NCBI GenBank assembly: GCA_963754285.1
Contig: CAVWFN010000006.1
Span: forward strand, 620,001-684,000
Source of the DNA: RYN-133 sp963754285
GTDB lineage: Bacteria; Actinomycetota; Actinomycetes; Mycobacteriales; Jatrophihabitantaceae
Direction of reading: 5' to 3'
DNA: 64,000 nucleotides
The position numbers and the translations under genes were made by a program. This document shows, one piece after another, positions 28,274-37,264 of this stretch (its first letter is position 1; each line of letters begins with the position of its first letter). The notes under the pieces were generated by a model, which was not told the origin of the DNA, searched no databases, and was given only the letters and a program-made list of their open reading frames with translations.

Positions 28274-29307
28274 GCGGACTCGCTGTGGTCGGCCGTCCAC
28301 GCAAGCAGGTCATCCACGCCGCGCGTGTTCATGATGCGGGCCGGATCGACCTCGCACTCGAGCGCCTTCTCACACCCGTTGGCCTGCCAGTCGAGCTGCC
28401 CGGGCGCATGCGCGTCGGTGTCGATCGTGAACACGCAGCCCGCCTCGATCGCCTGCTGCAGCAAGGGATTCGGTGGATCCATCCGCTCAGGACGGGAGTT
28501 GATCTCAACAGCGACTCCGAACTGTGCGCACGCGGCGAACACGATCTCGGCGTCGAACTCCGAGGGCGGGCGAGTGCCGCGCGCGCCCATCACCATCCGT
28601 CCGGTGCAGTGCCCGAGGACGTCGGTGTGCGGGTTCGAGATCGCGGCGACCATGCGCGGCGTCATCTCCTTCGCAGGCATCCGCAGCTTGGAGTGCACGC
28701 TCGCGACAACGAGATCGAGCCGCGCAAGCAGCGAGGGCTTCTGGTCGAGCGTGCCGTCTTCGTTGATGTCGACCTCGATGCCGGTGAGCAGGCGAAACGG
28801 TGCCAGCTCGTCGTTGACCTCGGCCACGACGTCGAGCTGCTGTTCGAGGCGTTCGACCGAGAGGCCGTTCGCGACGGTCAGGCGCGGCGAATGGTCGGTG
28901 AGGACGAGGTAGTCGTGCCCGAGGTCGCGCGCCGCCATCGCCATTTCACGAATCGGCGAACCGCCGTCCGACCAGTCGGAGTGCGAGTGGCAGTCGCCGC
29001 GCAGCGTCGACCGCAGTTTCGCAACGGCGGGGTTGATGTGCTTGATCTCGACCTGCAAGGCCTTGGTCAGTGCGGCCGGCTCGTCGCCGCGCAACGACTC
29101 GAGCACAGCGGTTGCGGTCTTGTCGCCGACACCCTTGACCTTGGTCAGGCTGCCGTCGGCAGCGCGCTTGGCGACCTCGTCGGGACCGAGTTCCTCGAGA
29201 GCGTTCGCAGCGCCGCGGTAGGCACGTACGCGATAGGTCGACTCGAGGGCACGCTCGAGTTGAAAGGCGATGCGGCGCAGGTCAGCAACGGGGTCACGGC
29301 TCGCCAC
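28270..29307 (-). CDS. PHP-domain phosphoesterase with helix-hairpin-helix region
   Basis: A 345-residue protein: the N-terminal ~100 residues resemble the DNA polymerase X helical region with a helix-hairpin-helix (LTKVKGVGDKTATAVL), followed by a PHP metal-dependent phosphoesterase domain (GDCHSHSDWSDGG, YLVLTDHSPR, VVASVHSKLR, EINSRPERMDPPN, TIDTDAHAPGQ). The polymerase palm with its catalytic Asp triad is absent, so this is the stand-alone PHP form, probably acting on DNA ends or phosphorylated small molecules. GTG 29307 is 4 bp downstream of the methyltransferase stop. Confidence 0.88.
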   Translation of the reverse strand: MASRDPVADLRRIAFQLERALESTYRVRAYRGAANALEELGPDEVAKRAADGSLTKVKGVGDKTATAVLESLRGDEPAALTKALQVEIKHINPAVAKLRSTLRGDCHSHSDWSDGGSPIREMAMAARDLGHDYLVLTDHSPRLTVANGLSVERLEQQLDVVAEVNDELAPFRLLTGIEVDINEDGTLDQKPSLLARLDLVVASVHSKLRMPAKEMTPRMVAAISNPHTDVLGHCTGRMVMGARGTRPPSEFDAEIVFAACAQFGVAVEINSRPERMDPPNPLLQQAIEAGCVFTIDTDAHAPGQLDWQANGCEKALECEVDPARIMNTRGVDDLLAWTADHSESA

Positions 29308-29311
29308 CCCA

Positions 29312-30046
29312 TCACCGTACTGTCGGCACGCCCAGGGTGAGGTAGGCGAAGCCGAGCACGCCGCGGTAGCCGCGCAACCAGCCGGCACGATGCTCGTCGG
29401 CACGCCGCCGCGCGTCGTCGGACGCGTGCGTCATCAGGTACTCCTCGTCGTCGGCGAGGTAGCCGGACTCGAAGGCGTTCCACTCGTCCTCGTTGGCGGT
29501 CTGCAGGTCGAGCGGACGAAACCCTGCGGCGACGCACGTGTCGACCAAGGTCGCGAGCTCGGGCAACTCGTCCGGCGTCGCGTCGAGTCCGGCAGCTTCG
29601 TCAATCGTCGGCGGTCGCTGCCAGTAGCCCGTCCCGAACAACAACACACCGCCCGGCCGCACGAGCGGATGCAGTGCGGCGAGCGCGTCGGCCTGTGTGC
29701 CGAACACATGGTCTGAGCCGATACAGGTCACCGCGTCGGCCGGATCGAGCGGCTCTGTGCCGTCGCTCGCGCGCAGCTCGACGCGATCGGCCAGTCCGCG
29801 CGCTGCGGCGTTCGTTCGGCCGCGCTCGATCAACCGCTCGTCCGAATCGACGCCGAGCCCGTGCGCATCCGGTGACGCCGCGACAATGCGTAACAGCAAC
29901 TCGGCCCAGCCACACCCGACGTCGAGCACCAACGCCGGACGGCGCTTCGCGATCGCCGCGGCAAGCGTGTTCGCGCGCTGGTCGGACAGTGGCGCGTTGA
30001 AATCGAGGAAGTCGTAGTAGGACGGAGCGCCGTTCGTCGAGTTCAT
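29312..30046 (-). CDS. SAM-dependent methyltransferase
   Basis: Class I methyltransferase of 244 residues. Motif I is LVLDVGCGWAELLLR, followed by GVDSDERLIERG (acidic ribose-binding residue) and DAVTCIGSDHVFG. The acceptor is unknown. It heads the minus-strand block and is divergent from fabD across 75 bp. ATG 30046 is well defined. Confidence 0.9.
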   Translation of the reverse strand: MNSTNGAPSYYDFLDFNAPLSDQRANTLAAAIAKRRPALVLDVGCGWAELLLRIVAASPDAHGLGVDSDERLIERGRTNAAARGLADRVELRASDGTEPLDPADAVTCIGSDHVFGTQADALAALHPLVRPGGVLLFGTGYWQRPPTIDEAAGLDATPDELPELATLVDTCVAAGFRPLDLQTANEDEWNAFESGYLADDEEYLMTHASDDARRRADEHRAGWLRGYRGVLGFAYLTLGVPTVR

Positions 30047-30060
30047 CACAACTCGACGGT

Positions 30061-30090
30061 AACTACGCCTACTCGCCGGTTTTCGTAGTT
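30061..30090. promoter_or_regulatory. inverted repeat in fabD / methyltransferase divergent region
   Basis: AACTACG at 30061-30067 is repeated inverted as CGTAGTT at 30084-30090, 16 bp apart, within the 75-bp divergent promoter region. This is the right place for an operator controlling the fatty-acid synthesis operon. It does not match the FasR or MabR sites as I know them. Confidence 0.4.
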
Positions 30091-30121
30091 CGGCCCTTCC
30101 GCGGTGTGCAACGCTGTCTGG

Positions 30122-31036
30122 GTGATTGCCGTCTTCGCGCCCGGCCAGGGCTCGCAGACTCCGGGGATGCTCTCGCCCTGGCTGGAGCTGCCCGGCGTCG
30201 CCGACCAGCTCGCCGAGTGGAGCGAACTCGCCGGCCTCGACCTGGTCCGATTGGGCACCTCCGCCGACGCCGACGAGATCAAGGACACCGCGGTCACGCA
30301 GCCGTTGATCGTCGCGCTCGGCGCGGTCGTCGCCGGCCGGCTCGACCTCGCGGATCGTGACGACGTCGTCGTCGCCGGCCACAGCGTCGGCGAACTCACC
30401 GCAGCCGCGGTTGCCGGTGCGCTGTCGCCGGCCGATGCGGTCGCGTTCGCCGCTCGACGCGGTGCCGAGATGGCCGCCGCATGTGCGTTGACGCCGACGG
30501 GAATGTCGGCACTGCTGGGCGGTGACCCGGACGAGGTCGCAGCAGGTATCGAGGCGTTCGGGCTCGTTCCCGCGAACCGCAACGGCGCCGGCCAGATCGT
30601 CGCCGCAGGAGCGCTCGACGCGCTCGAGAAGCTGGCCGCCGAACCGCCTGCCGGTGCGCGGGTACGTCCGCTGCAGGTCGCCGGCGCGTTCCACACCCAA
30701 TACATGGCGCCGGCCGAGGACGCGCTGCGCAGCTATGCGAAGGACCTGTCGGTGTCCGACCCGCGCGCGACGTTGCTGTCGAACGCCGACGGTGCCGCAG
30801 TCAGCAGTGGTAGCGAACTGGTCGAACGGCTCGTCGCGCAGGTGACACTTCCCGTCCGTTGGGACCTCTGCCTGCGGACGTGCGCCGACCTCGCCGTCAC
30901 CGCCGCGGTCGAACTCGCGCCGGCCGGCACGCTGACCGGCATCGCCAAGCGCGAACTGCGAGGCGTCGAGCTGCTGGCGATCAAGTCGCCTGACGATCTC
31001 GACAAGGTGAGTGCACTGGGGACGGAGGGCCGATGA
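30122..31036 (+). CDS. fabD: malonyl-CoA:ACP transacylase
   Basis: FabD of 304 residues, which loads malonyl groups from CoA onto ACP for type II fatty acid synthesis. The active serine is Ser88 in VVAGHSVGELTAA; the N-terminal FAPGQGSQTPGM and the catalytic His in VAGAFHTQYMAPA are present. GTG 30122 is chosen since the protein then opens IAVFAPGQGSQ like its relatives. Its stop overlaps the fabH start by 4 nt. The gene heads the fabD-fabH-acpP-fabF operon. Confidence 0.95.
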   Translation: MIAVFAPGQGSQTPGMLSPWLELPGVADQLAEWSELAGLDLVRLGTSADADEIKDTAVTQPLIVALGAVVAGRLDLADRDDVVVAGHSVGELTAAAVAGALSPADAVAFAARRGAEMAAACALTPTGMSALLGGDPDEVAAGIEAFGLVPANRNGAGQIVAAGALDALEKLAAEPPAGARVRPLQVAGAFHTQYMAPAEDALRSYAKDLSVSDPRATLLSNADGAAVSSGSELVERLVAQVTLPVRWDLCLRTCADLAVTAAVELAPAGTLTGIAKRELRGVELLAIKSPDDLDKVSALGTEGR

Positions 31037-31996
31037 TCGCAACCGCGCACGGCGCAGCGGCGAGCCGCATTCTCGGGATGGGCCACTACCGCCCGTCGAA
31101 CGTGCTCAGCAACGACGACCTCATCGCACGCGGCGTCGACTCGAACGACGAATGGATCAAGACGCGGGTCGGCATCGCCGAACGCCGCTGGGCCGATCCC
31201 GACGAGACGATCGTCGACATGGCCGAAGCCGCGGCCAGCAAGGCCATGGCCGCGAGCGGCGTCGAGGCCGCCGACATCGACTTCGTCATCGTCGCGACGT
31301 GCACCATGCCCGAGCCGGTCCCCGCGGCCGCGCCGCAACTCTCGTACCGGCTCGGCATCAACGCGCCCGGCGCCTACGACATCAGCTCGGGCTGCTCGGG
31401 CTTCGTGTACTCGATCGGCGCGGCGAGCGCGGCCATCCAGGCCGGTCAGGCCCGCAACGTTCTCGTCGTCGCCTCAGAGCGGTTCTCCGGCTGGCTCGAC
31501 ATGGCCGACCGGTCGACCTGCATCATCCTGGCCGACGGTGCCGGCGCGGCCGTCGTCGGTCCGTCCGACGAGGTCGGCATCGGACCGATCGTGTGGGGTA
31601 GCGACGGTGAGCAGTTCGACTCCGTCGCGATCGACAGCGAGTCACGCTTCTTCCGCCAGGAGGGTCAGGCGGTCTACCGCTGGGCCACCTCGCAGATGGC
31701 GCCGGTCGCGTTGGAGGCCTGTCGCCGCGCCGGCGTCGACCCGTCCGAGCTGGTCGCCTTCGTCCCGCACCAGGCGAACCTGCGCATCATCGACGCCATC
31801 GCGCGCCGACTCGGCGCCACCAACGCCGTTGTCGCGCGCGACATCGTCACCTCCGGCAACACGTCCGCGGCGAGCATCCCGCTCGCGATGTCGCGGATGG
31901 TCGAGCGCGGCGAGATCCCGTCCGGCGGCCCGGTGCTGCTGCTCGGGTTCGGCGTCGGGACTCGCGTACGCCGCACAAGTCGTTCTCGCTCCGTAA
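31033..31996 (+). CDS. fabH: 3-oxoacyl-ACP synthase III (initiation), +1 break near 3' end
   Basis: KAS III that condenses an acyl-CoA primer with malonyl-ACP. Catalytic residues are Cys121 (DISSGCSGFVYS), His in FVPHQANLRIIDA and Asn in VTSGNTSAASIPLA. The protein reads normally to VLLLGFGVG, then one surplus base near 31951-31958 shifts the frame; the expected terminus GLAYAAQVVLAP lies +1 and ends at 31996, giving 320 residues. Read literally, the frame would run on to 32289 through the acpP gene with a nonsense tail. Because the gene is likely essential, a sequence error is the simplest explanation. The start overlaps fabD by 4 nt. Confidence 0.93.
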
Positions 31997-32027
31997 ACCC
32001 ATCCACCAACCGAAAGGAATCACTCCA

Positions 32028-32270
32028 GTGGCCAGTGCCGAGGAGATCCGCGAAGGGCTCGCCAGCATCCTCGAGGAGGTCGCCGACGTCTCGCCGGACG
32101 ACGTCACCGACGACAAGAGCTTCGTCGACGACCTCGACGTCGACTCGCTCTCGATGGTCGAGGTCGCCATGGCCGCAGAAGAGAAGTTCGGCGTCAAGAT
32201 CCCCGACGACGAACTGCCCAAGCTCAAGACCGTCGGCGACGCCGTCAAGTACATCGAAAGCAACGCCTGA
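32028..32270 (+). CDS. acpP: acyl carrier protein
   Basis: Acidic ACP of 80 residues. The phosphopantetheine attachment serine is Ser40 in DLDVDSLSMVEVAM. GTG 32028 is preceded by an AAAGGA site with good spacing. It carries growing acyl chains between FabD, FabH and FabF encoded around it. The mycobacterial equivalent, AcpM, has a long C-terminal extension that is absent here. Confidence 0.96.
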   Translation: MASAEEIREGLASILEEVADVSPDDVTDDKSFVDDLDVDSLSMVEVAMAAEEKFGVKIPDDELPKLKTVGDAVKYIESNA

Positions 32271-32275
32271 CTCTC

Positions 32276-33511
32276 ATGGCGTTACGTAACGACGAGATCG
32301 TCGTCACCGGCCTCGGGGCAACCACCCCGGTCGGTGGCGACGTCAAGTCCTTCTGGTCCGGTCTGCTCGAGGGACGCTCGGGCGTCGTCAAGCTCGAGCA
32401 GGACTGGGCCGAACAGTTGAGCGTGCAAATTGCGGCGCCGATGGCGGTCGACCCGACCGAGATCATCTCGCGCGTGCAGGCCCGCCGGCTCGATCGATCT
32501 GAGCAGGCCGCGCTCGTCGCCGCACGCGAGGCGTGGTCCGACGCCGGCTTCTCCGGCAAGGCGGCCGACGCCGGGCTCGAACCCACCCGGGTCGCGGTCG
32601 TGATCGGCACCGGCATCGGTGGCGTCACGTCGCTGCTCGCGCAGTACGACCTGATGCGGGACAAGGGCCCCGGACGGGTGTCTCCCCTGATGATCCCGAT
32701 GAACATGCCGAACGGCCCGGCCGCCTACGTCGGGCTCGAACTCGGCGCGCAGGCCGGTGTGCACACGACCGTCAGCGCGTGCGCGTCCGGGTCGGAAGCC
32801 GTCGCGCTCGGACTCGACCTGCTGCACCTCGACCGCGCCGACGTCGTCGTCGTCGGCGGTACCGAGGCGTGCATCCATCCGCTCAACATCGCCGGCTTCG
32901 CGCAGATGCGCGCGATGTCGACACGCAACGACGATCCGCAGGGCGCATCCCGTCCATGGGACAAGGCCCGAGACGGGTTCGTGCTCGGCGAGGGCGCCGG
33001 CGTGCTCGTGCTCGAACGTCGCGCCGACGCCGAGGCGCGCAATCGCGTGCCGTACGCCGTACTGGCCGCAGCGGGCATCACGTCGGACGCCTACGACATC
33101 GTCCAGCCCGACAAGTCGGGCCAGGTGCGTGCGCTGACCCTGGCCGTCGAGCGGTCAGGTCTCTCGTTCGACGACATCGTGCACGTGAACGCGCACGCGA
33201 CCTCGACGCCGGTCGGCGACATGGGCGAGGCCGGCGCGATCGCCGACCTGTTCGGTGAGGACACCGTCGTCACGGGGACGAAGTCGATGACCGGGCACCT
33301 GCTCGGCGCTGCGGGCGCCATCGAGTCGGTCGCGACCGTGCTCTCGATCCATCACGGCGTGGTGCCGCCGACGATCAACCTCGTCGATCCCGACGACGAC
33401 CTGCGCGTGGACGTGCCGCGCGAGGCGCGCGAGATGCAGATCGACGCTGCGATCAACGACTCGTTCGGCTTCGGCGGTCACAACACCTCGCTGGTGTTCA
33501 CCAAGGCCTGA
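32276..33511 (+). CDS. fabF: beta-ketoacyl-ACP synthase II
   Basis: KAS II/KasA-like elongation synthase of 411 residues. The Cys-His-His triad is Cys169 (TVSACASGSEAV), His in HVNAHATSTPVGD and His in DSFGFGGHNTSLVF; MTGHLLGAAGAIES carries the conserved Lys-neighbour region. ATG 32276 is 5 bp after acpP. There is one ketosynthase here, not the kasA/kasB pair of mycobacteria, so no mycolate-type elongation is implied by this locus. Confidence 0.96.
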   Translation: MALRNDEIVVTGLGATTPVGGDVKSFWSGLLEGRSGVVKLEQDWAEQLSVQIAAPMAVDPTEIISRVQARRLDRSEQAALVAAREAWSDAGFSGKAADAGLEPTRVAVVIGTGIGGVTSLLAQYDLMRDKGPGRVSPLMIPMNMPNGPAAYVGLELGAQAGVHTTVSACASGSEAVALGLDLLHLDRADVVVVGGTEACIHPLNIAGFAQMRAMSTRNDDPQGASRPWDKARDGFVLGEGAGVLVLERRADAEARNRVPYAVLAAAGITSDAYDIVQPDKSGQVRALTLAVERSGLSFDDIVHVNAHATSTPVGDMGEAGAIADLFGEDTVVTGTKSMTGHLLGAAGAIESVATVLSIHHGVVPPTINLVDPDDDLRVDVPREAREMQIDAAINDSFGFGGHNTSLVFTKA

Positions 33512-33517
33512 GTCGCG

Positions 33518-33772
33518 TCAGCGCGCCTTGCCGCCGCGCAGGGCGAAGAGCTTCCGCTTGCGCGGCGGCGGGGTGTCTTCGACCTCGGCGACCGGGGGTG
33601 TGGTGTCGCCGTGCGCGTCGGAGTCGGTCGTAACCGCCACCAGGGCAGGCTCCGCGACGTCATCCGGGGCGGGGTCGAGAGCGGTCTGGACGGAGTCGGC
33701 AGTCGCGGCGTCCCGAAGCTCGTCGTCGTCGGGTGCCCAATGCCGTCCGCGATAGGGCTGCGTGGCTGTCAC
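33518..33772 (-). CDS. small hypothetical protein, acidic with basic C-terminus
   Basis: Unrecognised protein of about 84-86 residues, rich in Asp, Ala, Thr and Pro, ending PPPRKRKLFALRGGKAR. It has no hydrophobic segment and looks disordered. GTG 33772 (opening TATQPYRGRHWAPDDDE) is preferred; TTG 33778 is in frame two codons earlier. It is convergent with fabF, 6 bp apart. A 148-bp gene-free stretch of lower GC separates it from the lipoprotein gene, probably holding promoters for both. Confidence 0.55.
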   Translation of the reverse strand: MTATQPYRGRHWAPDDDELRDAATADSVQTALDPAPDDVAEPALVAVTTDSDAHGDTTPPVAEVEDTPPPRKRKLFALRGGKAR

Positions 33773-33926
33773 GTGCAACTGAATCGGCCGCTCGCGGGCG
33801 ATCTTGAACTATCGAATGCTCCGTATCTCCGCAAGAACGATGCAATTCGGCCGCTCGACGCCGGGTCATCCACAGGCCGGACGCGGTTGTGTGGCCGAGG
33901 CTCGCCAGTTCGGGCATCATGACGAG

Positions 33927-34597
33927 ATGCGGCCGAGCGCGACAATTGCGACATTTCTCGCTGCCGTCTGTCTCGGGCTGTCCGCCGCGTGCACATCGTC
34001 CTCGAGCGGCCCGGGGCCAACCTTCACCCCGCCGCACACCACGGTCCCGGTGACCAGCCCGGTGTCGACAAGCGGCCCCACCAGCACCTCGACGCCCCCA
34101 CCGGCGCGGCCCACCGTGCCGGCGGACGTGCCCCGCACCGGCCCGAACACCCGCAAGGGCGAGCAGCCGCCGGTGATGCCGCTCGCCGCGACCCGGCACT
34201 CCCCCGACGGCGCCAAAGCCTTCGCCGAGTTCTTCATCAAGACCATCGACTGGGGCTACGCCACCACCAGCAGCACCTACATGCGCCACTACTTCGCCAA
34301 GACGTGTGATGGCTGCTCGAGCTTCGCGGACGGCTTTCGACACGTGCGACGTCAGCAAGGCCATCACTACATCGGCGGACCGCTACCTGTTCCTGCGGTA
34401 CCAAGCATCATCGACTCGACGATTGAAGCCGAGTTCGAACAGCAGTGTGCGGTTGAGGGCACTGCCGGGGCACTCGTCGGGTCAAGTGGCAAACCGATCC
34501 GTGCGGCTGATCAAGCCGTAGATCTCGCGGTTCGGCGTCACGTGCGTATGGCACGTCTCGAGCTGGCGTCGTCGGGGACCTCGGAGTCGTAGCGTGA
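33927..34597 (+). pseudogene. DUF6318-like lipoprotein, two +1 frame breaks
   Basis: Putative secreted lipoprotein, about 222 residues when two surplus bases are removed. A signal peptide ends at LGLSAACTSSSSG with the lipid-accepting Cys, followed by a long Pro/Thr/Ser linker and a domain with AKAFAEFFIKTIDWGYATTS, YFAKTCDGCSSF (two Cys) and QGHHYIGGPL, the pattern of actinobacterial DUF6318. Near 34526 the frame moves +1 to RFGVTCVWH, and near 34564 again +1 to GVVGDLGVVA, which ends at 34597 like its relatives. The next gene's GTG at 34594 would overlap this stop. Function unknown. Confidence 0.65.
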
Positions 34598-35454
34598 GGA
34601 CAGATTCGCGGCCATAGCAATAGTGCGCGTTGCTCAGTCAGCGTCTATCAGTCGCGGTCGCCGGCTGTCGCAGACGACGCATGTACTAGCGGCGGATCGT
34701 CAGGTTCCGGGGGACGTCGTGGTCCGTCGGGGTGTGCCTCACGCGCGAAGCTGCCGACGGCGGCTCCGACTTGTCGGCGAGCGCAGTTCCACGGACACGC
34801 ACGATCACGTGCGGGTTCCCGTCGTCTGTCGACAACGGATTCTGGAACGCGCAGTGCGGCCCGATGATGAGCTGCCCGAAGGGACCGGCGTTCGCGACCC
34901 AGATCCAGCAGAAGGGTCAGTGGGTCTTGCTGAACACCTGGTGCGCGGGCGATCCCGTCAACGCACCTGCCCGGGTCGTGACGACCGCAGCGCTGCGGCA
35001 ACAAGTGCTTCGGTTGTTGCCGACGGTCCGGATCGGATCGGCCTGGACGACGCGCGCTCTGGTCAACGCCGAAACGGTGCTGTGGGCCGAGACCTCGGCG
35101 CATCGCAGCCTCGGCAACGTCACGGTCGTGGGCCGACGGGTCGGGCTGCGCATCGGCTTCGATCACGCCGACTGGAACTTCGGCGACTCGACCACCGACT
35201 CCACGACCGATCCCGGCAAGCCGTACACGAAGGCCGACCCGTGCGACACGGCGCAGTGTCCCGACTACTACGGGCACACCTACTCGGACACCGGACCGGT
35301 CACGATCACGCTGACCGTCGCGTGGCACGCCGAGTTCAGCCTCGACAACGGCGCCACCTGGACGGCCGTCGACCCGGCGCCGCTCACCGGCCCGGCCACG
35401 ACGCACAACCTGGCCGTCGTCCAGGCGCGCGGCATCCTCGTCCAGAATCCGTGA
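34594..35454 (+). CDS. hypothetical exported protein paired with DUF6318 lipoprotein, N-terminus scrambled
   Basis: The part from about 34732 on is a clear coding region: VLWAETSAHRSLGNVTVVGR, ADWNFGDSTT, ADPCDTAQCPDYYGHTYSDT, FSLDNGATWTAVDP and ARGILVQNP. This is the protein commonly encoded directly downstream of DUF6318 lipoproteins, with PKD-like beta-sandwich features (W-N-F-G-D, YGHTYSDTG), probably extracellular. The N-terminus is unresolved: pieces that look like a signal peptide (LSVAVAG, SQTTHVLAAD, DGSSGSGG-like) lie in different frames between 34594 and 34760. GTG 34594 overlaps the preceding stop; GTG 34732 is the first start in the intact frame. Confidence 0.6.
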
Positions 35455-35461
35455 GCGAGCC

Positions 35462-35977
35462 TCACACCACCTGGTGCAGCAGCGACACCCGACCGCCGTC
35501 GCCGCCCTGTCGATAGGGCTCGAGTTCGGCGTCCCACGAGGTGCCGAGCAACTCGGCCAGGCCGTGCGCGTAGTCCTCGGCGCTGTGTGCGCGCGACAGC
35601 AGCCCGCGCAGGCGCTCCTCACCGACGACGACGTCGCCGTTGACCGAGATCAGGCTGCGGTGGAACCCGCGGCCGGGCACGTAGGCCAGCCGCTCGCCGT
35701 CGCTGACCGACGTCGCCGACTGCGTGATCTCGAAGACCAGCATCGGCCACGACCGGAGCGACCCCGCCAGCTTGGCGACGGTGCCGACGGGTCCGGTCCA
35801 GGTGAACTCGGCGCGCAGGTGCTGCGGCGCGGCCGGCTGCGCCGTCCACTCGAGGCGGACGGGACGGCCGAGCACGCCGGCCAGCGCCCACTCCACGTGT
35901 GGAGCGAGCGCACTAGGGCAGCAGTGCAGGAACACCACACCCGTGGTGTTCGGCACCGCGTTCGTCACGGCGGACAT
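35462..35977 (-). CDS. DUF3145 family protein
   Basis: A 171-residue soluble protein of the DUF3145 family, confined to Actinobacteria and usually found near fatty acid synthesis genes, as here. Recognisable segments are GVVFLHCCPSALAPHVEWAL, EWTAQPAAPQHLRAEFTWTG and the C-terminal WDAELEPYRQGGDGGRVSLL. Function unknown. ATG 35977 is clear. It converges with the exported-protein gene, 7 bp apart. The 134-bp gap upstream (35978-36111) holds no gene and is AT-richer, likely its promoter. Confidence 0.9.
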   Translation of the reverse strand: MSAVTNAVPNTTGVVFLHCCPSALAPHVEWALAGVLGRPVRLEWTAQPAAPQHLRAEFTWTGPVGTVAKLAGSLRSWPMLVFEITQSATSVSDGERLAYVPGRGFHRSLISVNGDVVVGEERLRGLLSRAHSAEDYAHGLAELLGTSWDAELEPYRQGGDGGRVSLLHQVV

Positions 35978-36111
35978 CGCACACCTCCAAGGCTCGACGG
36001 CGACGCCTTCCCCAGCGATCCGTCGTGATCAGAGGTGCTGCAATTTCTATTGTGTCGTATGAGGTGGGTGTTACGCCAGCGGTAGGTGAGAATCGCTGTC
36101 AGGGGTGATCG

Positions 36112-37197
36112 TCAGAACACGACCACCGACCGGAGCACATCACCGCGGTGCATCGCCTCGAAGGCCTCCTCCACGCCATCGAGCGCGATGGTCTCGGACA
36201 CGAACTTGTCCAGCGGCAGCCGGCCTTGCAGGTGCAGGTCGACGAGCAGCGGGAAGTCGCGCGAAGGCAGGCAGTCGCCGTACCAGGACGACTTGAGCGC
36301 CCCGCCGCGCGCGAAGAAGTCGATCAGCGGCAGGTCGAGGCGCATGTCCGGCGTCGGGACGCCGACGAGCACGACCGTCCCGGCGAGATCGCGCGCATAG
36401 AAGGCCTGCTCGTAGGTCTCGGGACGCCCGACCGCCTCGACGACCACGTCGGCACCGTTCCCGCCCGTCAGTGACTGGATCGCCTCGACCACGTCGCTCG
36501 TCTTCGAGTTCACCGTGTGCGTGGCGCCGAGCTCCTTCGCCGTGGCGAGCTTCCGGTCGTCGATGTCGACGGCGATGATCGTCGAGGCGCCCGCGAGGTT
36601 CGCCCCGGCGATCGCGGCGCAGCCGACGCCGCCGCAGCCGATCACAGCAACGCTGTCGCCGCGTCCGACACCGCCGGTGTTGATCGCGGCGCCGAGGCCG
36701 GCCATGACGCCGCAGCCGAGCAGTCCGGCGACCTCGGGTCTCACGCTCGGGTCGACCTTCGTGCACTGTCCGGCGTGGACGAGCGTCTTCTCGGCAAAGG
36801 CGCCGATGCCCAGTGCCGGCGACAGCTTCGTGCCGTCCTGCAACGTCATCGGCTGCGACGCGTTGTGGGTGTTGAAGCAGTACCAGGGCCGGCCACGCTT
36901 GCACGCCCGGCACTGCCCGCACACCGCGCGCCAGTTGAGGATCACGAAGTCGCCAGGCGCGACATCGGTGACTCCTTCGCCGACGGATTCGACGACGCCG
37001 GACGCCTCATGGCCGAGCAGGAACGGGAAGTCGTCGTTGATGCCGCCTTCGCGGTAGTGCAGGTCGGTATGGCACACGCCGCAGGCCTGCACCTGGACCA
37101 GCGCCTCCCCCGGCCCGGGATCGGGCACGAGAACGGTCTCGACTCGAACTGGTTCGCCCTTGGCCAGGCTGACGACGCCGCGCACTTCATGTGTCAT
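36112..37197 (-). CDS. mscR: S-(hydroxymethyl)mycothiol dehydrogenase
   Basis: Zinc-dependent class III alcohol dehydrogenase of 361 residues, the mycothiol-dependent formaldehyde dehydrogenase (MscR/AdhE2 type). Catalytic zinc ligands lie in CGVCHTDLHYREGG and LLGHEASGVV; the structural-zinc cysteines in CGQCRACKRGRPWYC; the NAD loop is VIGCGGVGCAAIAGA. It oxidises the formaldehyde-mycothiol adduct. ATG 37197 begins THEVRGVVSLAKGEP, as in relatives; ATG 37209 is in frame upstream. It is divergent from the sigma factor gene, 67 bp apart. Confidence 0.93.
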   Translation of the reverse strand: MTHEVRGVVSLAKGEPVRVETVLVPDPGPGEALVQVQACGVCHTDLHYREGGINDDFPFLLGHEASGVVESVGEGVTDVAPGDFVILNWRAVCGQCRACKRGRPWYCFNTHNASQPMTLQDGTKLSPALGIGAFAEKTLVHAGQCTKVDPSVRPEVAGLLGCGVMAGLGAAINTGGVGRGDSVAVIGCGGVGCAAIAGANLAGASTIIAVDIDDRKLATAKELGATHTVNSKTSDVVEAIQSLTGGNGADVVVEAVGRPETYEQAFYARDLAGTVVLVGVPTPDMRLDLPLIDFFARGGALKSSWYGDCLPSRDFPLLVDLHLQGRLPLDKFVSETIALDGVEEAFEAMHRGDVLRSVVVF

Positions 37198-37264
37198 GTG
37201 CCGGATCATGCCGGTAAACCTCGTGGGACGGCTAGGTGCTCTGGACGGGTGGGAGGTGTGTGCC

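Noticed and set aside
31996..32289. fabH continuing to 32289
   Set aside because: This would be an out-of-frame read through the acpP gene; the expected FabH terminus is present in the +1 frame ending at 31996.
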